A stretch of DNA of 64,000 nt, from positions 248,001 through 312,000 of the forward strand of contig JANWWT010000001.1 of assembly GCA_025055675.1 (NCBI GenBank), written 5' to 3'. Each line of letters starts with the position of its first letter. The stretch's first letter is position 1. The notes beneath the pieces were generated by a model, which did not search any database, was not told where the DNA came from, and saw nothing but the letters and a program-made list of their open reading frames with translations. The position numbers and the translations under genes were made by a program. This DNA comes from Pseudanabaenaceae cyanobacterium SKYG29. GTDB taxonomy: Bacteria; Cyanobacteriota; Cyanobacteriia; Pseudanabaenales; Pseudanabaenaceae. Below, in pieces: positions 17,579 through 26,544 of this stretch.

Positions 17579-19050
17579 ACTTGTTTGACTAGCTCCTGGG
17601 TGTAAGGGTGTTGAGGATTAGTCATAATTTGTGCCGCTGTACCAGTTTCTACAATTTGCCCCCTATACATAACTAATAGACGATCGCAGAAGTGTCGTGC
17701 CAAGTTCAAGTCATGGGTAATAAATAGGAGGGAAAGATGGTATTGTTTTTGCAAGTCTGCTAACAGTTGTAAAATCTGCCATTGCCAATTTGCGTCTAGC
17801 ATACTGACAGGTTCATCACAGATGAGAATTTGGGGCTGTAAAATTAATGCCCTAGCGATCGCTACGCGTTGCAGTTGCCCCCCTGACAGTTCCTGGGGAT
17901 AACGATGCATGAATTGGGCAGATAAACCCACCTGTTCCAATAAGTTACGCACAGATTGGTAACGGTCACAGTCAATGTTGTGAATCATAAGGGGGTCAGC
18001 AATGGCTTGCCCGATCGTCATTTTGGGATTGAGGGAAGCCCTAGGGTCTTGGAAAATCATCTGTACTAAGCGAGCTAGTTTTTTGCCAGATAATTTTTGG
18101 TTGTGAATCAGGACGTTGCCCCCGTCGGGTTTAATTAAATCAGCCACCATTCTAGCGGTGGTACTCTTGCCACTACCACTAGCACCAATTATGCCTAACA
18201 CCTCCTGGGGGTACAGCACAAAACTAACATTATCTACTGCCTTAAATTGCCCGTATTTTTTCGTCAACTCCCTTGCCACTAGAACGGGCCCATCGCTATT
18301 TACCAAAGATTGTCTGGCATAGGGACGACAACTCTCCACTAACTGGCGGGTATAGGGATGCTGGGGCACTTTGAGCAACCGATCGGGACTGGCAACTTCC
18401 ACTATTTTCCCTGCTGCCATGACTGCTACACGATCGCAATAGCGCCTGACCAACTCCAAATCGTGGCTGATCAGTAGTAACCCCTTCTCCTGCTGGCGAC
18501 AGAGAGAGGTCATCAGGTGTAAAACCGATCGAGCAGTTTGCCCGTCCAAGCTGGTGGTAGGTTCATCGGCAATCAACAGTTGGGGTTGGAGCAGGAGTGT
18601 TAAAGCAATCATCACCCGTTGGCGCATCCCCCCACTTAACTCATGGGCATAGCTGTAGGCATAGCGGGGATCAATTTGCACTTGTAGCAACGCCTTCTCT
18701 AGGCGGGACTTGACCTCCCTTGCACTGATCCCATGGGCAACCAGCATTTCCCTGGCATGGGCTATGACTGTCATAAAAGGATTAAACCTAGTCATGGGGT
18801 CTTGCAAAATTAAGCCTACCTTCCGCCCCCGCCAGTTGGGTGACCAGGACTCTCCCCCTAGGCGTATTTCCCCCGTAACCATTGTTCCTTGGGGCAGAAT
18901 CCCCACCACTGCCCGTGCCAATGTGGACTTGCCGCAACCACTTTCCCCCACCAAACCTAATACCTCCCCCTCCGCCAATGTCAGGCTCACCCGATCGAGG
19001 ACTTTACCCCCCGCCCGATAGGACACCGATAACTCCTGCAGCTGTAACAA
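17575..19050 (-). CDS. Fused dipeptide/oligopeptide-type ABC transporter ATPase (DppD-DppF-like)
   Basis: The 491-residue protein contains two complete ABC nucleotide-binding domains. The first has Walker A GESGCGKST, signature LSGGMRQRV and Walker B LLIADEPTTSLD. The second has GASGSGKST, LSGGQLQRV and LICDEPVSMLD. Each is followed by the peptide-ABC C-terminal motif (HPYTRQLVESCRPY and [11 protein letters not shown]). Such ATPases energise uptake of peptides, nickel or related solutes, and fusion of the two ATPase halves is common in cyanobacteria. No permease or binding protein is adjacent. A paralogue lies at 59875-61500. The start is TTG at 19050, as no ATG precedes LQLQELSVSYRAGG. Confidence 0.88.
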   Translation of the reverse strand: MLQLQELSVSYRAGGKVLDRVSLTLAEGEVLGLVGESGCGKSTLARAVVGILPQGTMVTGEIRLGGESWSPNWRGRKVGLILQDPMTRFNPFMTVIAHAREMLVAHGISAREVKSRLEKALLQVQIDPRYAYSYAHELSGGMRQRVMIALTLLLQPQLLIADEPTTSLDGQTARSVLHLMTSLCRQQEKGLLLISHDLELVRRYCDRVAVMAAGKIVEVASPDRLLKVPQHPYTRQLVESCRPYARQSLVNSDGPVLVARELTKKYGQFKAVDNVSFVLYPQEVLGIIGASGSGKSTTARMVADLIKPDGGNVLIHNQKLSGKKLARLVQMIFQDPRASLNPKMTIGQAIADPLMIHNIDCDRYQSVRNLLEQVGLSAQFMHRYPQELSGGQLQRVAIARALILQPQILICDEPVSMLDANWQWQILQLLADLQKQYHLSLLFITHDLNLARHFCDRLLVMYRGQIVETGTAAQIMTNPQHPYTQELVKQV

Positions 19051-19120
19051 TCGTCCTGGGAAAGTTTATAGATTTTAGGATGACAGAAATCTATGATATA
19101 GGAGGGAATCAATCAAGACT

Positions 19121-20350
19121 ATGCGCCTTCTCCAGTTTCTCAGTCTTCTCAGTGGCGAGACCAGCATCCCTCCTGAGGGGCGTAAAGACTTCATCAGGGA
19201 AGTCACCTTTAGGAATTATGCCCGATCGAAGGTCTTAGTTTGGTTTACCTTTATCTTAGCAGTAGGAATTTGTGTCGGTGTTGTCTATATTACCAAGCGC
19301 TTACCTATCCTAGAGTTCAGTTTGGCGGGGTTTGTCATTTGGCTGCAGGTATTTCTGGTATTTAGCTCCTCAGCGTTTTTGTACCTATCCTCCGTTGAAG
19401 ATGCTCTTACTGTTCCGGAATTACAAGCTCGCCATGAAAAACTCTGGTATAGCTATGGCATTGCCCTACTGTTTTATACCAATGTCATGTTTCTGTTGAA
19501 CTGGATACAAACGGGCTTTGTCACTGCTTACATCATTGGTATTTTTATTTTTGCTGTTTTCTTCTACTACCCCAACCGATCGGGGTTTTTAATTTTTAGT
19601 CTCAATGCTCTCTTCTACTTCATCTGCATTACTTTTATTCCCAGTCAAGCCACCATGAATAAACCCATTTACTTAACTAACGCTTGGCTCTCGGGCATTG
19701 TGGTAACAGGAGCAGCTTGGTTATTTAATCGATTGTTACTGGACTCCCAACTGCGGGATTTTCGCAGCCGTAAAAAAATTGAACAACAAGCGCAAGAACT
19801 GCGCAATGCTAACGAACAATTGCAACGCCTAGCTATGATTGATGGCTTGACCCAGGTGTCCAACCGCCGTCTGTTTGACGAAAAATTGGAGCAGGAATGG
19901 CGCAGACTCAGCCGATCGGAAAGTCCTCTGTCCATAATTCTCTGTGATGTGGATTACTTCAAAAAGTACAATGATACCTACGGGCACCTGGCAGGGGATG
20001 CCTGCCTCAAGGAAGTGGCAAAGGCGATTCAACTGGCTGTCAGACGCCCCGCCGATGTTGTTGCTAGGTACGGGGGGGAAGAATTTGCCGTCATTTTGCC
20101 TGAAACTGGGGCAGCGGGAGCATTACACGTAGCCGAAAAAATTTTACAGCAGGTCAGTAGCTTAAAAATTCCCCACCGCACCTCCAGTGTTGCTGACCAT
20201 GTCACTGTCAGTGTGGGGATTGCCACGACTATACCCAGCATGGATATGCAGCCCACCCAACTGCTACAAAAAGCGGATGAATCCCTCTACCGTGCCAAGC
20301 AAGGTGGTAGAAATAGAGTAGTACATCAGTCATTGACCCTAGTGCCATGA
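19121..20350 (+). CDS. Membrane-bound diguanylate cyclase (GGDEF domain)
   Basis: The 409-residue protein has an N-terminal half with about six membrane helices (residues 38-205), a short coiled linker (KKIEQQAQELRNANEQLQRL), and a C-terminal GGDEF domain. The catalytic signature is GGEEF at 318-322, and an inhibitory-site RxxD (RPAD, 309-312) sits exactly five residues before it, so the enzyme is expected to be active and feedback-inhibited by its product cyclic di-GMP. The substrate is GTP. The input domain is not a recognised sensor. The last four bases overlap the start of the DUF751 gene, so it heads a same-strand run of five genes through 22571. Confidence 0.92.
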   Translation: MRLLQFLSLLSGETSIPPEGRKDFIREVTFRNYARSKVLVWFTFILAVGICVGVVYITKRLPILEFSLAGFVIWLQVFLVFSSSAFLYLSSVEDALTVPELQARHEKLWYSYGIALLFYTNVMFLLNWIQTGFVTAYIIGIFIFAVFFYYPNRSGFLIFSLNALFYFICITFIPSQATMNKPIYLTNAWLSGIVVTGAAWLFNRLLLDSQLRDFRSRKKIEQQAQELRNANEQLQRLAMIDGLTQVSNRRLFDEKLEQEWRRLSRSESPLSIILCDVDYFKKYNDTYGHLAGDACLKEVAKAIQLAVRRPADVVARYGGEEFAVILPETGAAGALHVAEKILQQVSSLKIPHRTSSVADHVTVSVGIATTIPSMDMQPTQLLQKADESLYRAKQGGRNRVVHQSLTLVP

Positions 20351-20550
20351 AGGACTTTTTTGTCAACGTCAGTCGTTACCCCCGCTACCTAATTTCCATC
20401 ATGTTGGGGGTGATTTGGTTTGCCCTCCAGCCCCTCGCTCCCCTACTGCGAAAACCTGTGACCGCAATTGCCCTCATCAGTGCTACCATTAGTGCCACAA
20501 TTTGTCTAGTCCTAATTTTACGGGCCATGTTGGGGCTAGATAGTCTCTAA
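20347..20550 (+). CDS. DUF751 family small membrane protein
   Basis: This 67-residue protein reads MKDFFVNVSRYPRYLISIML, then a hydrophobic stretch, a short loop (LRKPVTAIALI) and a second membrane helix ending LRAMLGLDSL. The NVSRYPRYL and LRAMLGL motifs identify the DUF751 family of cyanobacteria, related to plastid Ycf33. Function is unknown; a thylakoid or plasma membrane location is likely. It overlaps the cyclase gene by four bases. Confidence 0.85.
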   Translation: MKDFFVNVSRYPRYLISIMLGVIWFALQPLAPLLRKPVTAIALISATISATICLVLILRAMLGLDSL

Positions 20551-20584
20551 CTTGTTATCCTAGGAGTAGTGAGAAGGAGAAGTT

Positions 20585-20974
20585 ATGTCGGTACTGGAGG
20601 ACATTGATCAACGGCTAAAGCAACTGGTGACGGTGGTGGAAAAACTAACCCAATATACGGGAGTTTATATGGAATTAGCTCAAGCCCAGGGCGCGCGCCT
20701 CGATAAGATTACAGAGGTAATTATCACCCAATCCCATAACATGGAACGATTGTTGCACATATCCATCTCCCAGCAGGAATCCCTCAACACCACCTACAAG
20801 ACCTTTAATGAGCAAGCCTGTGCTATTTTGGAGCTGTCGCGGACAATGCGGGATGCTATGGAATCTTCCCGAGAACTACTGCGCATGACGGAGGTGGCAT
20901 CGGATTTAGCTAAGAACAACCAGGCAACCATCCGCGACCTGCTGGAAGAACTGCGCCAGTCCCGCAATAACTAG
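20585..20974 (+). CDS. Small coiled-coil protein of unknown function
   Basis: The protein has 129 residues, almost entirely helical with heptad-like spacing (VLEDIDQRLKQLVTVVEKL, then RLDKITEVIITQSHNMERLL and ASDLAKNNQATIRDLLEELR), and no signal peptide or membrane segment. GAGAAGGAG just upstream of ATG 20585 provides a ribosome binding site. No family was recognised. It sits between DUF751 and the phosphatase gene, with only four bases to the latter, so coexpression is likely. Confidence 0.7.
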   Translation: MSVLEDIDQRLKQLVTVVEKLTQYTGVYMELAQAQGARLDKITEVIITQSHNMERLLHISISQQESLNTTYKTFNEQACAILELSRTMRDAMESSRELLRMTEVASDLAKNNQATIRDLLEELRQSRNN

Positions 20975-20978
20975 TCCC

Positions 20979-21446
20979 ATGCCTAAGAAATTACTGTTTG
21001 TCTGCCTCGGCAATATTTGCCGATCGCCTGCAGCCGAGAATATCATGAATTTCCTCATAAAACAGCGGGGACTGGAAGGGGAAATCATTTGTGACTCAGC
21101 GGGGACAGCGGGTTACCACATCGGTGCACCTCCCGATCGGCGGATGCAGAAAGCGGCTAGGGCAAGGGGAATTGAGATGGTGGGGTCAGCTAGGCAGTTA
21201 GAACCAATGGATTTGCGGGAATATGATTTAATTTTGGCGATGGATTACAGTAACTATCGCGATATTCTCAGTCTTGACCCCCAGGGCAAGTATCACGATA
21301 AGGTAAGGATGATGTGTAGTTATTGCCGCCAGTACAAGGTGAGGGAAGTGCCAGACCCCTACTATGGTGGGGAGGAGGGTTTTAATTATGTCCTGGATTT
21401 GCTGTTGGATGCCTGTGAGGGCTTATTGGAGTCGTTAACTAAGTAG
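20979..21446 (+). CDS. Low-molecular-weight protein tyrosine phosphatase
   Basis: The 155-residue cytoplasmic phosphatase has the P-loop CLGNICRS with nucleophile C9 and R15, and the general acid D126 in VPDPYYGG. These are the complete active site of the LMW-PTP family, which dephosphorylates protein tyrosine, or arginine in some members. The substrate is unknown. In other bacteria such enzymes often act with tyrosine kinases of polysaccharide export; no kinase is nearby. The stop is followed immediately by the ATG of the DUF4336 gene. Confidence 0.92.
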   Translation: MPKKLLFVCLGNICRSPAAENIMNFLIKQRGLEGEIICDSAGTAGYHIGAPPDRRMQKAARARGIEMVGSARQLEPMDLREYDLILAMDYSNYRDILSLDPQGKYHDKVRMMCSYCRQYKVREVPDPYYGGEEGFNYVLDLLLDACEGLLESLTK

Positions 21447-22571
21447 ATGCACTTATCCCGTTTTTGGGGGTATTGGTTTTTATTACCCCTCTACCCCTAT
21501 AGTCAACGCCCCACTCTCTGTCGGGAAATTGTCCCCGATCGGGTTTGGGTGTTCGACCAGTTGCAGGGAATTTTGTACGCGGTGGTGCCAATTCGCATGA
21601 CGGTTGTGGCGTTGGGGGGGGGAGGTTTGCTAGTCTATGCCCCTGTTGCTCCTACCCAGGAATGTCTGTCCCTGTTACAGCCCTTGATCGATCGTTACGG
21701 TGACGTCAAGCACATCATACTGCCTACCACTTCGGGGTTAGAGCACAAGGTATATTTACCCGCTTTTCGCCGCCGCTTTCCCCAGGCGCAGGTATGGTTA
21801 GCCCCAGGGCAGTGGAGTTTTCCCATCAATTTGCCCAGCAGTTGGTTGGGCATACAAGGGGAAGTGATTAGGGAGGGGGTTACACCTTGGGGGACAGAAT
21901 TTGACCATGCAATTTTGCAGATTGATTTGGGTAAGGGCAATTTCGCGGAGATAGCCCTGTATCACAAACCGACGCGCAGTCTCTTGCTGACGGATTTGGT
22001 GATTGCCTTTAGCCTGGAGCCACCGGAAATTCTCACGGTTGACCCTTTTCCTCTCCTGTTCCACAGCCGTGACACTGCTGCTGAGATGCCTACGGATACC
22101 CCTGAACACCGCCGCAAGGGTTGGCATCGGATTGCTTTGTTTGCCACCTATTTCCGTCCCGCTGCTGTACAATCCCTCTCCCTGTGGGCAACTGTCAAGC
22201 AAGCCCTTAGCTCCCCCGATCGTTCTCCCCGTAACTACTTTGGTCTCTATCCTTTCCGCTGGCAACACAATTGGGAGGAGTCTTTCTATCACCTGTGGGG
22301 GGGCGGCAGACCGATCGTGGCTCCTATTCTGCAAGAGTTAATATTGCCCCAAGCTCCCTATGCTGTGAAAAATTGGCTTGATCGGGTATGTCAGTGGGAT
22401 TTTACCCAGATCATTCCCTGTCACTTAAAGGCACCCATCCCTGCTACTGCACAAGATTTGCGTCAAGCCTTTGAGAATACCAAGTTGCCAGACTCTGACA
22501 CTAAATTTGTCATGGAATTGGAAGCGTTTCTAGTAGAAAAAGGGATTGCTAGACCAAGACCGAAGTCTTAA
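21447..22571 (+). CDS. DUF4336 family protein (metallo-beta-lactamase-like fold)
   Basis: The 374-residue protein begins directly after the phosphatase stop. Features include REIVPDRVWVFDQLQGILYAVVPIRMTVVALGGGGLLVYAPVAP, then HIILPTTSGLEHKVYLPAF and a late RVCQWDFTQIIPCHLKAP. DUF4336 proteins resemble metallo-beta-lactamase folds in which some metal ligands are replaced; here H in LEHK and H in IPCHLKAP remain, but the classical HxHxDH motif is not visible. Function is unknown. It ends the run of genes starting with the diguanylate cyclase. Confidence 0.8.
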   Translation: MHLSRFWGYWFLLPLYPYSQRPTLCREIVPDRVWVFDQLQGILYAVVPIRMTVVALGGGGLLVYAPVAPTQECLSLLQPLIDRYGDVKHIILPTTSGLEHKVYLPAFRRRFPQAQVWLAPGQWSFPINLPSSWLGIQGEVIREGVTPWGTEFDHAILQIDLGKGNFAEIALYHKPTRSLLLTDLVIAFSLEPPEILTVDPFPLLFHSRDTAAEMPTDTPEHRRKGWHRIALFATYFRPAAVQSLSLWATVKQALSSPDRSPRNYFGLYPFRWQHNWEESFYHLWGGGRPIVAPILQELILPQAPYAVKNWLDRVCQWDFTQIIPCHLKAPIPATAQDLRQAFENTKLPDSDTKFVMELEAFLVEKGIARPRPKS

Positions 22572-22657
22572 GAGGCAGCGGTTGGTGTTGTGCAACACAG
22601 TGCTATCCAGCATAGGCGAGTGCTAGGATAAAGGCAAGGCTCTGGCGGGGATGAGTT

Positions 22658-25600
22658 ATGGTACAGGTTTTTGGCAAAATTGGTGTGGTTTTGGGTTGCG
22701 CTTTTCTGTTAGCTAGTCCTGTTCTATCTGATGTGATGTTTGTTAGTCAAGCTACTGTCAGTCGTCGTGCCACTGTTGTGAGAGTTAGTTCTCCCAGAGA
22801 TGTGATCAATCGTTTTAGTCCTAGTACTGCTATCTATATCCAAGGTAACCCTGTCAGTGCCAGAGACATCGATCGGTTACAGCAGTTAGTGGAACGTCAC
22901 CCGAATTTATTCTTGGTTTTGGTGGAATATTCTTCCAACTTGGCGCAAGACCAAACTGCTATTACTGAGGCGGTTAGTCGTCATCCTGGTTTTTTGTCTG
23001 TTCGGAATCGGATCACCAATGAAAGGGAGGGAGTGCTAATCACTGTTTATTTTGGTAGTAATGAAGGACGTAGGGTTTTCTTTTTAACAGACCAGCTACC
23101 CGATCGGCTCAATGTAGGAGAAAACAATCCTGAACTATTGGAAATTTTTCGTGCCACTGTGCAGTCTGGGGGGGACATTGCCACCGCGATCGAGAGAGTA
23201 ATCAGCCGTATCAATGGCAGGATTAGACAGGCAGTAGGGTCAGCAGTACAGAGTCAGCCTATTTTCGCCCAAGTCACAGGTGGTCGTAATAACCGTGGTT
23301 TGCTACTAGGAATAGGAGTGGGGGTAGGAATTCTCCTTCTGGGTGGTCATGCTTGGTCGATCAGTTATACAGGTAAGAAGAGAAAAGAAGCGATCGGGCT
23401 TTTTCCTGATATTGAACGCAAACTGCGGCAGAAGACGGAAGAACTGCTAGAACTCATGCAGACAGCTGATTTTAATGTAGTGGCTAACTACGCCGGTGAG
23501 ACAGGAGCAATAGTACAGAAGGCAGTAAATGATTTGAATGACTGCTTGTTGTTGCTAGAGATGGGGAAAAAAATTCTGGCAGAGGCAAAAGCAATCATCG
23601 ATCGCAAAGACATCCTGAGTCAGATTTATCCCTTCGCAGCTACTAAAGCTATCAAACTCCTGACAGACCGCAACACACAGTATAGATTCACTCCCACTGA
23701 AAGTCCCTTGGTGGCAGGGGCGGGAGTAGGTTGGCAAGAGCAATTAGCTAACTACAGCAGAGAGACAACGATGGAGAAATCTTTTCCCGATTTGATGGAG
23801 GAGTTGGTACAAAAACAGAGGCAATCCCACCAGGTGCTGACAGAGGTGATGCAAAAAGACGCAGAGATTGCTGGATTTCTGACCCAGATAGAGGAGAAAG
23901 GGAAGAGACTAATACCGATCGTGCAACCTTGGCAGAGGGCATCTAGCCCTGAATTTACAGCGCGGCAATTGTGGCAAACTTTAATTCCTAACGTCATTGG
24001 GGAGCAAGGATTGATTGCCGAAGCGAGGCAGATGATGCAGAGAGACCCCGTCGGTGTCTGGAATAGGCAGGGTAAGACGGCAGAACGGATGCTACAAGAA
24101 GCAGAGAGAATGATTGCCATCTGTCAGCAAGCGCAGTCAGTATTGATACCGCAAACACAACAAACAGAACAAATGTTAGCGAGTAATGGCATTACTACAA
24201 ACTGGCTGGTTAACATACTGCGGCAACTCTCCGATCGGTTAGAAACTTTTGCCGTCAACTCCCTCAACAGTCCCTGTGGTGAAGGCTTAGCTCAGTTGGA
24301 ACAGGATATTGTGTCTTTTCGGGAACAGCAGCAACAAGCGATCGCCCAAGATGAACAACGAAGGGTGATTCTACCCCAACAGATTCGGGACACAGAAAAC
24401 ATTATCATCAATAGCAGACAGGAGATTAGTTCTATCTATCGGCAGCGAGGCATATCTTTCACTGAACAGCAAGTTCTGGTAGAAACTGACCGTAACCCCA
24501 GCCACAGAGTTACCCAAGCGCAGCAGGAATTACTCCCCCTCAAGGAGAGTCTCGATCGGGGGGATGTCCAAAGGGCTGCCACTTGTATCAACAAGATAGA
24601 AGGACTGCTAAAAGATGCTAGGGACATTTGTTCTGACAGTTTGACTTTCCTCAATAACTACACCAATGAAAGCAACAAAATCAAAAACTACAAGAAGTCT
24701 GTCACTGATAAAATTCCCCTGACTTACAGACCCATTGCCGATCGGTTGCAGCAGACTTATCATCCCGATGCCCTGGCTTTAGTTGCCAATGAATTAGAAT
24801 GCCCACCCACTGTGGCTAACATCTTAGATAGAGTAGATGTAGAACTAAAAGAAGTGGAGAGGCTGACGCAGGAAGCCAACGATCGGTATGAACAGGGATG
24901 GTTACTGACCAGTCGAGATTTAATTCAGACAGGTACACAGAAGTTACAGGGAATAGAAGTCTTGCTAGAAAAACTCCCCCGCGCTGAACAACTCCTCCAG
25001 AAAAAACAACAGGAAGCCAGACAGGCAATCCAGCAGATGGAGAATGACATCCGCTACACCCTCGATCGGCGCCATGAGTTCTATGCCCGCGAACAAGCCC
25101 GTAACCTCTGCAGTCGTCTAGAAATCCAAAGAAGAGATGTCAACAACATTATCACTTTAACGCCGCAAAACCCCTATCGTGTGGAGGAGTTAATCCTGCA
25201 AATTCGCCAAACGCAGGCAGATGCCCGTCGCTTGTTAGATGAAGACCAAGAGGCTTGGCGGGATGCTGAAAGAGCGATCGAGGAGGCAGAGAGGGAGTTG
25301 TCCTATGCTGAAAGTGCCATTTCCCAGGCAAGAAGTGCGTCTTTTACCTACGCGAGAGTGAACTACCATCGTTACAACGTAGATGATGAAAGCTATGAAC
25401 TGAGAGAAATTCGTAGTTCGTTTAATAGCAAAGCCTTTGAATCGGCCCGCTCTCGCGCGGAAAGCCTAGCCCATAGCCTACGCAGAATCACAGAAGAAGC
25501 AGAAAGAGCGATCGAGGAAGCCCGTCGTGAAGATGAAAGGCAGAGAAGTTATTACAGCAGTTCCAGTAGCGATTACGGTGGTTCTTCTGGCGGCAGCTGG

Positions 25601-25663
25601 GAAAGCAGTAGTTCCTCTTCTGACGATCAGGACTATGGTGGTTCCAGGGGTGGCAGTTGGTAG
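22658..25663 (+). CDS. Large membrane-anchored coiled-coil protein with TPM-like N-terminus and GGSW tail repeats
   Basis: The 1001-residue protein has a signal peptide (about 1-25) and an N-terminal alpha/beta region (about 40-190, with NLFLVLVEYSSNL and GVLITVYFGSNEGRRVFFLT) that looks like a diverged TPM domain. One membrane helix follows (LLLGIGVGVGILLLGGHAW, near 215-233), then some 730 residues of cytoplasmic coiled coil. The tail is Ser/Gly-rich and carries two copies of a motif (DYGGSSGGSW and DYGGSRGGSW), similar to the Gly/Ser-rich GSW-type ends of TPM proteins such as YgcG. Function is not known. TruB starts two bases after its stop. Confidence 0.75.
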   Translation: MVQVFGKIGVVLGCAFLLASPVLSDVMFVSQATVSRRATVVRVSSPRDVINRFSPSTAIYIQGNPVSARDIDRLQQLVERHPNLFLVLVEYSSNLAQDQTAITEAVSRHPGFLSVRNRITNEREGVLITVYFGSNEGRRVFFLTDQLPDRLNVGENNPELLEIFRATVQSGGDIATAIERVISRINGRIRQAVGSAVQSQPIFAQVTGGRNNRGLLLGIGVGVGILLLGGHAWSISYTGKKRKEAIGLFPDIERKLRQKTEELLELMQTADFNVVANYAGETGAIVQKAVNDLNDCLLLLEMGKKILAEAKAIIDRKDILSQIYPFAATKAIKLLTDRNTQYRFTPTESPLVAGAGVGWQEQLANYSRETTMEKSFPDLMEELVQKQRQSHQVLTEVMQKDAEIAGFLTQIEEKGKRLIPIVQPWQRASSPEFTARQLWQTLIPNVIGEQGLIAEARQMMQRDPVGVWNRQGKTAERMLQEAERMIAICQQAQSVLIPQTQQTEQMLASNGITTNWLVNILRQLSDRLETFAVNSLNSPCGEGLAQLEQDIVSFREQQQQAIAQDEQRRVILPQQIRDTENIIINSRQEISSIYRQRGISFTEQQVLVETDRNPSHRVTQAQQELLPLKESLDRGDVQRAATCINKIEGLLKDARDICSDSLTFLNNYTNESNKIKNYKKSVTDKIPLTYRPIADRLQQTYHPDALALVANELECPPTVANILDRVDVELKEVERLTQEANDRYEQGWLLTSRDLIQTGTQKLQGIEVLLEKLPRAEQLLQKKQQEARQAIQQMENDIRYTLDRRHEFYAREQARNLCSRLEIQRRDVNNIITLTPQNPYRVEELILQIRQTQADARRLLDEDQEAWRDAERAIEEAERELSYAESAISQARSASFTYARVNYHRYNVDDESYELREIRSSFNSKAFESARSRAESLAHSLRRITEEAERAIEEARREDERQRSYYSSSSSDYGGSSGGSWESSSSSSDDQDYGGSRGGSW

Positions 25664-25665
25664 AA

Positions 25666-26544
25666 ATGGGTAATCGGCGGGATGCTAGCACCTGTGGATT
25701 TCTCAATATCAATAAACCCCTAGGGATCACTTCCCATGATTGTCTGCTACAGGTGAAGAAAGCTCTGGGAGTTAAGAAGGCAGGGCACAGTGGTACTCTC
25801 GATCCCTTAGCAACGGGAGTATTACCGATCGCTCTCAATCAAGCCACCCGTCTACTGCCCTATCTTCCTGGGGGCAAAGCCTATCGCGCCGTGATTAAGT
25901 TTGGTCTAGCTACCACTACAGACGACAGAGAAGGAGAAGTTATGCAGGACCAACCCTGTCCCCATCTGCACCTAGACGAGGTAGAGAAACTTCTACCCCA
26001 ATTTGTGGGCACGATCGAGCAAATTCCCCCCGCCTACAGCGCTATCAAAGTCCAGGGGAAAAAAATGTATGATTTAGCCCGATCGGGTCTCTCAGTTGAG
26101 CTACGCCCCCGCACCGTCACCATAGACAAGATTGAGGTTTTGGCCTGGCAACCAGGGGACTACCCCCAGCTGACCCTCCACATCGCCTGTAGCCCAGGGA
26201 CATACATCCGATCGATCGCGCGCGACTTGGGTAAATTGCTAGGTTGTGGCGGCATGTTGACTGCCTTGGAGCGCACTTGCAGCAACGGCTTTCACCTGCA
26301 AGACAGCACTCCTCCCGATCGGGTAACCCTCGACAGCCTGGTCGACCCCAAACAAGTGTTCTCCCACTTAGAGAGAATAGAGTTAGACCCACAGCAAATC
26401 CGCCAGTGGCAACAGGGACAAAAAATTCAACTGGAGATAGAAATAGGAGAGAGAATGGTACAGGTCTGCAGCTCAGACAAATTTCTAGGGCTAGGCAAAG
26501 CCAAAGGGGGCACGATTTACCCCCGCGTAGTGTTAGCGAACTAA
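25666..26544 (+). CDS. truB: tRNA pseudouridine(55) synthase
   Basis: TruB makes pseudouridine 55 in the T-loop of tRNAs. The 292-residue protein has GFLNINKPLGITSHD, the catalytic aspartate in AGHSGTLDPLATGVLP, RAVIKFGLATTTDDREGE, QIPPAYSAIKVQGKKMYDLAR and CSPGTYIRSIARDLG. ATG 25666 (MGNRRDAS) begins two bases after the upstream stop; a TTG three codons earlier would overlap that gene and was not chosen. Its 3' end overlaps the convergent aroF gene by 12 bases. Confidence 0.95.
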   Translation: MGNRRDASTCGFLNINKPLGITSHDCLLQVKKALGVKKAGHSGTLDPLATGVLPIALNQATRLLPYLPGGKAYRAVIKFGLATTTDDREGEVMQDQPCPHLHLDEVEKLLPQFVGTIEQIPPAYSAIKVQGKKMYDLARSGLSVELRPRTVTIDKIEVLAWQPGDYPQLTLHIACSPGTYIRSIARDLGKLLGCGGMLTALERTCSNGFHLQDSTPPDRVTLDSLVDPKQVFSHLERIELDPQQIRQWQQGQKIQLEIEIGERMVQVCSSDKFLGLGKAKGGTIYPRVVLAN

